Below the pieces are notes generated by a model. It was given only the letters and a program-made list of their open reading frames with translations, was not told the origin of the DNA and did not search any database. A program made the position numbers and the translations under genes. Below, in pieces: positions 29,082 to 32,735 of a DNA stretch of 32,735 bases; positions within the stretch are counted from its first letter, which is position 1; each line of letters begins with the position of its first letter. The stretch lies in the NCBI GenBank assembly GCA_035764725.1, contig DASTYT010000056.1:1-32735 (forward strand). The letters run 5' to 3'. This stretch comes from Candidatus Methylomirabilota bacterium (GTDB lineage: Bacteria; Methylomirabilota; Methylomirabilia; Rokubacteriales; CSP1-6).

Positions 29082-30107
29082 TCAGTCCACTTTGCCGGAG
29101 AGCTCGACGATCCGTCCCTGGCGCAGGACCTGCGCCTTGACGATTGAGTTGGGAGGCAGGCGGTTCACGGCGTCCCGGATCTGGATGAGATCCGCGGAGC
29201 TCCGCACGGGGATCCCGTTCACGCTGACGATGATGTCGCCGCCGACCACGAGCGGACGCCCGTCGATGGTGGCGGTCGAATCGCCCCCGCGCAGCCCCAT
29301 CGCGTCCGTGGGCGAGCCCTTGGCCACGACGGTGACGAGATAGCCGAGCACGCCGGGTGGGCAGTTCAGGATGTCGGCCTGGCGCTCGGTGAGGATCTCG
29401 CCCTCGACGCCCGTCCACACCGAGCGCTTCTCGAGGAGAAGCTGCCTCGCGGTGTTCCAGGTAACGACGAAGCCCAGCCCTTCGCTGCCGCCGCCCTTGG
29501 AGATGTTGTGACTCACGATGCCGACCACCTCACCCGCCATGTTGAAGAGGGGGCCGCCCGAGTTGCCGGTGTTGATCACCGCGTCGGTCTGGAAGAACTC
29601 GGCCAGAGGCATCGAGCGGTAGACGGTGTTGGGCGCCCAGCGCGCGCTGATGTAGCCCACGCTGAGCGAGTAGCTCAGGCCATAGGGCGCCCCCACCACG
29701 AGGACCTGGTCGCCCACGCGCACCCGATCGGAGTTGGCGAGCTTCGCCACCTGGGCGCCGTTCGGCACCCGCTCGAGCTGGATCATGGAGAGATCGGCGC
29801 CGGGCTCCGAGGCGATGACGCGCGCGGGCACGGATTCCCCCCCGATGACCTCCACCGTGATGGCGTCGGTGGTATTGACGACGTGGGCGGCGGTGACGAC
29901 TTTGCCGTCCGCGGAGATCAAGACGCCGGAGCCTGTCTCGGAGTAGCCGACCACGCTCCCCCCGGACACCTCGCGCCCCCGCGCGCGGATCACGACCACC
30001 GAGGGCGTGACCTGCCGGAATACGTCGCCCACGGTCTGCGCCGGGCTCGGAGCCGGAGTCAGAGCCGCCGCGGTGACGAGGACGAGCACGGCGCCAAGGA
30101 CCTTCAC
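29082..30107 (-). CDS. Periplasmic HtrA/DegP-like serine protease with C-terminal PDZ-like domain
   Basis: A 341-residue exported trypsin-fold protease. The signal peptide ends near PAQ. The triad is complete: His75 in TAAHVV, Asp105 in GADLSMIQL, and Ser183 in GNSGGPLF. The protease domain spans ~28-235, and a divergent PDZ-like segment (~255-340) contains VVGGDIIVSVNGIPVRS. HtrA enzymes degrade misfolded envelope proteins. The start is GTG at 30107, without a clear ribosome-binding site, ten bases after the preceding gene; it is the third gene of the run that begins at 31049. An intact envelope protease in a unit headed by palindrome copy 4 supports an envelope-stress role. Confidence 0.92.
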   Translation of the reverse strand: MKVLGAVLVLVTAAALTPAPSPAQTVGDVFRQVTPSVVVIRARGREVSGGSVVGYSETGSGVLISADGKVVTAAHVVNTTDAITVEVIGGESVPARVIASEPGADLSMIQLERVPNGAQVAKLANSDRVRVGDQVLVVGAPYGLSYSLSVGYISARWAPNTVYRSMPLAEFFQTDAVINTGNSGGPLFNMAGEVVGIVSHNISKGGGSEGLGFVVTWNTARQLLLEKRSVWTGVEGEILTERQADILNCPPGVLGYLVTVVAKGSPTDAMGLRGGDSTATIDGRPLVVGGDIIVSVNGIPVRSSADLIQIRDAVNRLPPNSIVKAQVLRQGRIVELSGKVD

Positions 30108-30117
30108 GCTCGAACCG

Positions 30118-30540
30118 TCAGGGTAGGGTGCAGCCGCCGAAGATCGAGAACGTGTGGTCGTTGTCCACGATGGCGGCGGCCATGCGCCCGGTATCCTCCG
30201 CGATGGTCGCGCTCCAGCCCCGTCCGTTCTCGCCGCCCTGCAGAATCAGCGCCCCGTCGATGTTCGACGCCGCCTTCACCGTGGCCATGCGGTTCCCAGC
30301 CTTCACCGTCTTCGCGCCGACGTCGATGCGGAGAAAGGTGATGCTGTGATCGTTGTCGTCGTTGAGATGCCGCTCGCACTTGCCCGAGTCGTCGCACTCC
30401 ATCACGTTCGCGACCGCGCAGAGAAGCGGCTTGGAGCCGTCATACGGGCCCGCCGCCCCCGCGTGGCCGATCAGCGCGGGCGTGCAGGCGATCAGAAGGA
30501 GGGCGCAGAGAACGAGGGGCATGCGTCGATAGGCGCTCAT
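30118..30540 (-). CDS. Exported conserved-type hypothetical protein
   Basis: A 140-residue secreted protein. The signal peptide (MPLVLCALLLIACTPALIGHAGA) probably ends at AGA. The IACT within it could be read as a weak lipobox, but the position is atypical. The mature part has the pattern KPLLCAVANVMEC, a Cys in GKCERHL, a beta-rich middle (ITFLRIDVGAKTV, GALILQGGENGRGW), and the C-terminal FGGC, so disulfides are likely. I have seen this pattern in small exported hypothetical proteins of proteobacteria but cannot attach a function. GAGGAG precedes the ATG. It lies between the glycine-zipper and protease genes in a three-gene run. Confidence 0.78.
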   Translation of the reverse strand: MSAYRRMPLVLCALLLIACTPALIGHAGAAGPYDGSKPLLCAVANVMECDDSGKCERHLNDDNDHSITFLRIDVGAKTVKAGNRMATVKAASNIDGALILQGGENGRGWSATIAEDTGRMAAAIVDNDHTFSIFGGCTLP

Positions 30541-30566
30541 ACGTTGCTCTCCTCGGTGTGAGTCGT

Positions 30567-31049
30567 TTACTGAACCGTGTAACCGCGGCCGGCCATGCAG
30601 GAGCCCAGCGCGCGCTGGTAGTTCTGCTGCTGGGCGCCGACCTGCTCAGAGTAAGCGGCCTGCTGGGCCTGCGACTGACGGATCTGGTCGTTCCGCCGCA
30701 TGGTCCCGAACACCGCGCCGGTGGCCGCGCCGATCGCCGCCCCCTTGCCCGCGTTGCCTCCGATGGCGCCCCCGATGGCGCCGACCGCGGCGCCTCGAGC
30801 CGCGCCCCGCCCCGGACCCGTGGTCGGCGCCGGCGCCGGCGGCGGGGCCGACGCGGCCGCCGTGGACGGGTCGAAGCCGGTCTGCTGCACCGCCCACACG
30901 TGGCAGTCCGCCCGGTCCTGCTGCTGTTGCTGCTGGCTCTGCCCCTTTTGCGGATAGAAGTACGGCTGCGCCGAGGCGGTCGAGGCGATGAGGCCGGCGG
31001 CGAGGACGATCGCGACGGGAAGACGGCGGGCTCGATGTCGTGAAGGCAT
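30567..31049 (-). CDS. Exported glycine-zipper protein
   Basis: A 160-residue exported protein. After a signal peptide ending ASAQ comes a poly-Gln tract (QSQQQQQQD), a Pro/Ala linker, and a glycine-zipper block (~85-118) with repeated GxxxG steps such as GAAVGAIGGAIGGNAGKG and GAAIGAATGAVFG. The C-terminal ~40 residues are polar and helical (QSQAQQAAYSEQ) and end with RALGSCMAGRGYTVQ, resembling the end of YMGG-type glycine-zipper proteins. Such segments insert in or pass through membranes. It is the first gene of the run ending with the HtrA-like protease, and palindrome copy 4 is centred about 86 bp upstream of its ATG. Confidence 0.85.
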   Translation of the reverse strand: MPSRHRARRLPVAIVLAAGLIASTASAQPYFYPQKGQSQQQQQQDRADCHVWAVQQTGFDPSTAAASAPPPAPAPTTGPGRGAARGAAVGAIGGAIGGNAGKGAAIGAATGAVFGTMRRNDQIRQSQAQQAAYSEQVGAQQQNYQRALGSCMAGRGYTVQ

Positions 31050-31129
31050 GAGAGGCTCCTCTGTCTCGGTCGGGAACCGATTGCAGTCGATCGCCGAGAC
31101 TCTAACCGCACGCCGGTCGGCGCACCATG

Positions 31130-31141
31130 GGACGTTGGTCC
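31130..31141. promoter_or_regulatory. GGAC-N4-GTCC palindrome, copy 4
   Basis: GGAC-GTTG-GTCC flanked by CCATG and TATAG. It lies in the 131-bp gap between the FixJ-like regulator gene (whose 3' end is at 31181) and the glycine-zipper gene start at 31049, so it can only serve the leftward run. Confidence 0.55.
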
Positions 31142-31180
31142 TATAGACCAGGCGAGCGCGGCGAGACGCGAGCGAGTGGA

Positions 31181-31804
31181 TCAGGCGTGCGAGACGCCGA
31201 GCGACGCCTTCTGCGTCATCCGGACGAGCTCGGCGACCGAGTCCGCCTCCATCTTCTTCATGACGCGCCCGCGGTGGACCTTGATGGTCTTCTCCGCCGC
31301 GCCCAGCTCGACCGCGATCTGCTTATTGAGCATCCCCGCCACCACGAGGTCGAGCACCTCGCGCTCGCGCGCGGTCAGCATGGCGAGCCGCGCTGTCAGC
31401 ACGTCGCGCTCGGCTTGACGGCCAAGCGCTTCCCGGCTCCGCGCGAGCGCCCGGCGGATCGCGTCGAGCAGCTCCTGGCTCTCCACCGGCTTGCGCAGGA
31501 AGTCGAGCGCACCGTCCTTCATGGCCCGCACGCTCATGGGAATGCTGCCGCGCCCGGTGATGAAGATGATGGGAAGGAGCTCCTGGCGCGCCCCCAACGA
31601 GGCTTGCAGGTCGAGGCCGCTGAGCCCCGGGAGGCGCACGTCGAGTACGAGGCAGGACGGGCGATCGACGCGCTCGCGGTCGAGAAAGGCCTGGGCGGTG
31701 GGGAACGTCTCGACCGCGAGGCCGACCGAGCGCACGAGCCGCGACAAGGCGCGCCGCACCGACTCCTCGTCATCCACGATGTAGACGGTGCCGTCGGCCG
31801 TCAT
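31181..31804 (-). CDS. FixJ/NarL-type response regulator (receiver plus LuxR HTH)
   Basis: A 207-residue transcriptional response regulator. The receiver (~5-120) has DDEES (acidic pair D11/D12), acceptor D55 in LVLDVRLPG, switch Thr84 and Lys105 in FLRKPV. A linker helix leads to the LuxR/GerE helix-turn-helix (~142-200): LTAREREVLDLVVAGMLNKQIAVELG, then the recognition region EKTIKVHRGRVMKKM. The receiver resembles the receiver-only protein at 20586 (FITG-x3-PM-x-VRAMK-x-GA), so both may answer related kinases, possibly the MASE1 kinase. It is the only gene in the window with both receiver and DNA-binding domain, and it sits beside palindrome copy 4. Confidence 0.94.
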   Translation of the reverse strand: MTADGTVYIVDDEESVRRALSRLVRSVGLAVETFPTAQAFLDRERVDRPSCLVLDVRLPGLSGLDLQASLGARQELLPIIFITGRGSIPMSVRAMKDGALDFLRKPVESQELLDAIRRALARSREALGRQAERDVLTARLAMLTAREREVLDLVVAGMLNKQIAVELGAAEKTIKVHRGRVMKKMEADSVAELVRMTQKASLGVSHA

Positions 31805-31859
31805 CGTCGAGCCATACCTCTCACCCCGACGATTCTAGCGTAGCCCGGGAAGCGAGTGC

Positions 31860-32735
31860 TTACTTCTGCGCGAGCGCGGTGTCCGCCTGCTGCCAGCTGG
31901 AATCCGGATTGAACACTTTCATAGCGCCCACGATCCGCGGCGTGGCCTCGCCGAGATCTTTCTGAAACACCTTGCCATCGTGGCTGACGATGAAGGTCAT
32001 GACGCCGGAATCACCGTACGCCGCGGGGCGCGCCACCAGGGCGAAGCCGCCGATCATGTAACCGCGCGCCACATAGTCGTAGGCGCCGCCGGGCGCGTCG
32101 GGGCCCTGCGCGGTCAGGATGCGGTACACGTAGCCGTGGTAAGGCCGGAGTTGACCCTCGGCCACTCGCTGGCCGGAGTATCCCTCGGCACGGGCGCGCG
32201 CCACCAGGTTCCCCAGCGGGCTCGGGCGCTCGCCGGGCTTGGTCGGCCAGTAGAGGCCATCGTGCTTGCCCGGCGAGCTGAGAAATTTCTGAGCGTACTG
32301 GAGCATGCCCCCGGGCCCCGATCCGAGCCCGTAGTACTCGCGCTGCGCGTCGACATAGGCGAGGCACACCTGGATCGTGTCCAGCTCGTTGCGCCCCACG
32401 CGCCGCGCGAGAATCTCCTCTCGCCCGGCCTGCGTGTCGAACCGCCAGCCCTCGGCGTCCGGCACGATCGGGATCGGCATAGGGAAATCGTCGGAGCCCA
32501 CGAGGAGCACGACCTTGCCGCCGCCCGCCTCGAGCTTGTGCGCCTGATCGTACTTCTCCACGAAGCGCCGCCACGTCGCCTTGTCCGACACGTTGTCGCC
32601 CGAGGCCACGACGTCGGCCGCCTCGGGCCCCAGCATCTTGAGCATCGCGGCGCGGTCGCCCGCGCGCATCGCGTCGACGAAGGCCTTGTAGACCTCCTCC
32701 GGCGAGCCGGAGAGGCGCGCGCCCCGCGCGTCCGA
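31860..32735 (-). CDS. DUF2950 family protein, 5' end cut by window edge
   Basis: At least 291 residues are visible and the frame stays open to the right edge, so the N terminus, expected to include a signal peptide, is missing. DUF2950 landmarks are clear: YKAFVDAMRAGDRAAMLKML, SGDNVSDK, FPMPIPIVPDAEGWRFDT, the strongly conserved RRVGRNELDTIQVCLAYVD, GYVYRILTAQG, GGAYDYVARGYMIGGFAL, and VMTFIVSHDGKVFQKDLGE. The family is exported in proteobacteria and has no assigned function to my knowledge. It ends 55 bp upstream of the FixJ-like regulator gene on the same strand, so both could share a transcript. An ATG at 32669 is internal to the conserved region and unlikely to be the start. Confidence 0.9.
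   Translation of the reverse strand, partial: SDARGARLSGSPEEVYKAFVDAMRAGDRAAMLKMLGPEAADVVASGDNVSDKATWRRFVEKYDQAHKLEAGGGKVVLLVGSDDFPMPIPIVPDAEGWRFDTQAGREEILARRVGRNELDTIQVCLAYVDAQREYYGLGSGPGGMLQYAQKFLSSPGKHDGLYWPTKPGERPSPLGNLVARARAEGYSGQRVAEGQLRPYHGYVYRILTAQGPDAPGGAYDYVARGYMIGGFALVARPAAYGDSGVMTFIVSHDGKVFQKDLGEATPRIVGAMKVFNPDSSWQQADTALAQK

Noticed and set aside
27851..29140. Plus-strand 429-codon frame starting near 27851
   Set aside because: Out of frame with the DUF4105 gene that occupies the same DNA; Arg/Pro/Gly-rich without domain.
30923..30945. CTG/TTG trinucleotide run
   Set aside because: It encodes the poly-Gln tract of the glycine-zipper protein.
1..32735. CRISPR arrays, transposases, integrases, rRNA
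   Set aside because: Looked for and not found: no spaced direct repeats, no DDE or recombinase-type protein, no rRNA sequence.

Overview
The window is 32.7 kb of GC-rich chromosomal DNA from a Gram-negative-type bacterium. Many exported proteins carry lipoprotein or Sec signals, and there is an outer-membrane Pal-like lipoprotein and a broken PagL-like outer-membrane lipid A deacylase. Composition and gene mix would suit Rokubacteria/Methylomirabilota or a deltaproteobacterium-like lineage, but no marker gene here fixes the taxon. Nearly every real gene was separated from long GC-driven shadow frames on the opposite strand.

Left part (1-3958): a heat-shock operon on the minus strand (small Cys-pair protein, two Hsp20 chaperones, a short DnaJ-like protein) is preceded by a CIRCE operator lying over a sigma70-type promoter. 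Upstream of it is a decayed tract holding a twice-frameshifted PagL-type gene, an unrecognised gene, and tRNA-Pro(UGG) at its edge.

Stressosome block (4011-10757, minus strand): six tightly packed genes, most with overlapping ends, encode RsbR, RsbS, RsbT, an RsbW-like kinase fused to a PP2C phosphatase, a hybrid histidine kinase with an N-terminal RsbT-like ATPase domain, and a receiver-PAS-kinase-receiver protein. This looks like a complete stressosome whose output is wired into phosphorelay proteins instead of a sigma-B cascade.

Housekeeping block (10922-15077, minus strand): an AI-2E-family membrane protein, RdgB, RNase PH and an AmiC-type cell-wall amidase.

Envelope/regulatory block (15199-32735): lipoproteins, a patatin-like and a GHSQG-type lipase lipoprotein, an HdeD-like membrane protein, a duplicated-domain exported protein, an amino-acid-binding lipoprotein, a MASE1 histidine kinase with a receiver-only partner, MscS, a Pal-like protein, a DUF4105 protein, an HtrA-like protease, a glycine-zipper protein, a FixJ-type response regulator, and a DUF2950 protein cut by the right edge.

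The most unexpected signal is a palindrome, GGAC-N4-GTCC, that I found four times by eye. All four copies are intergenic, each next to genes for exported or envelope proteins, and two weaker copies lie upstream of MscS and the AI-2E gene. It resembles the core of the mycobacterial DosR/DevR box, and a FixJ/NarL-type regulator sits beside one copy. I propose an envelope-stress regulon centred on this motif.
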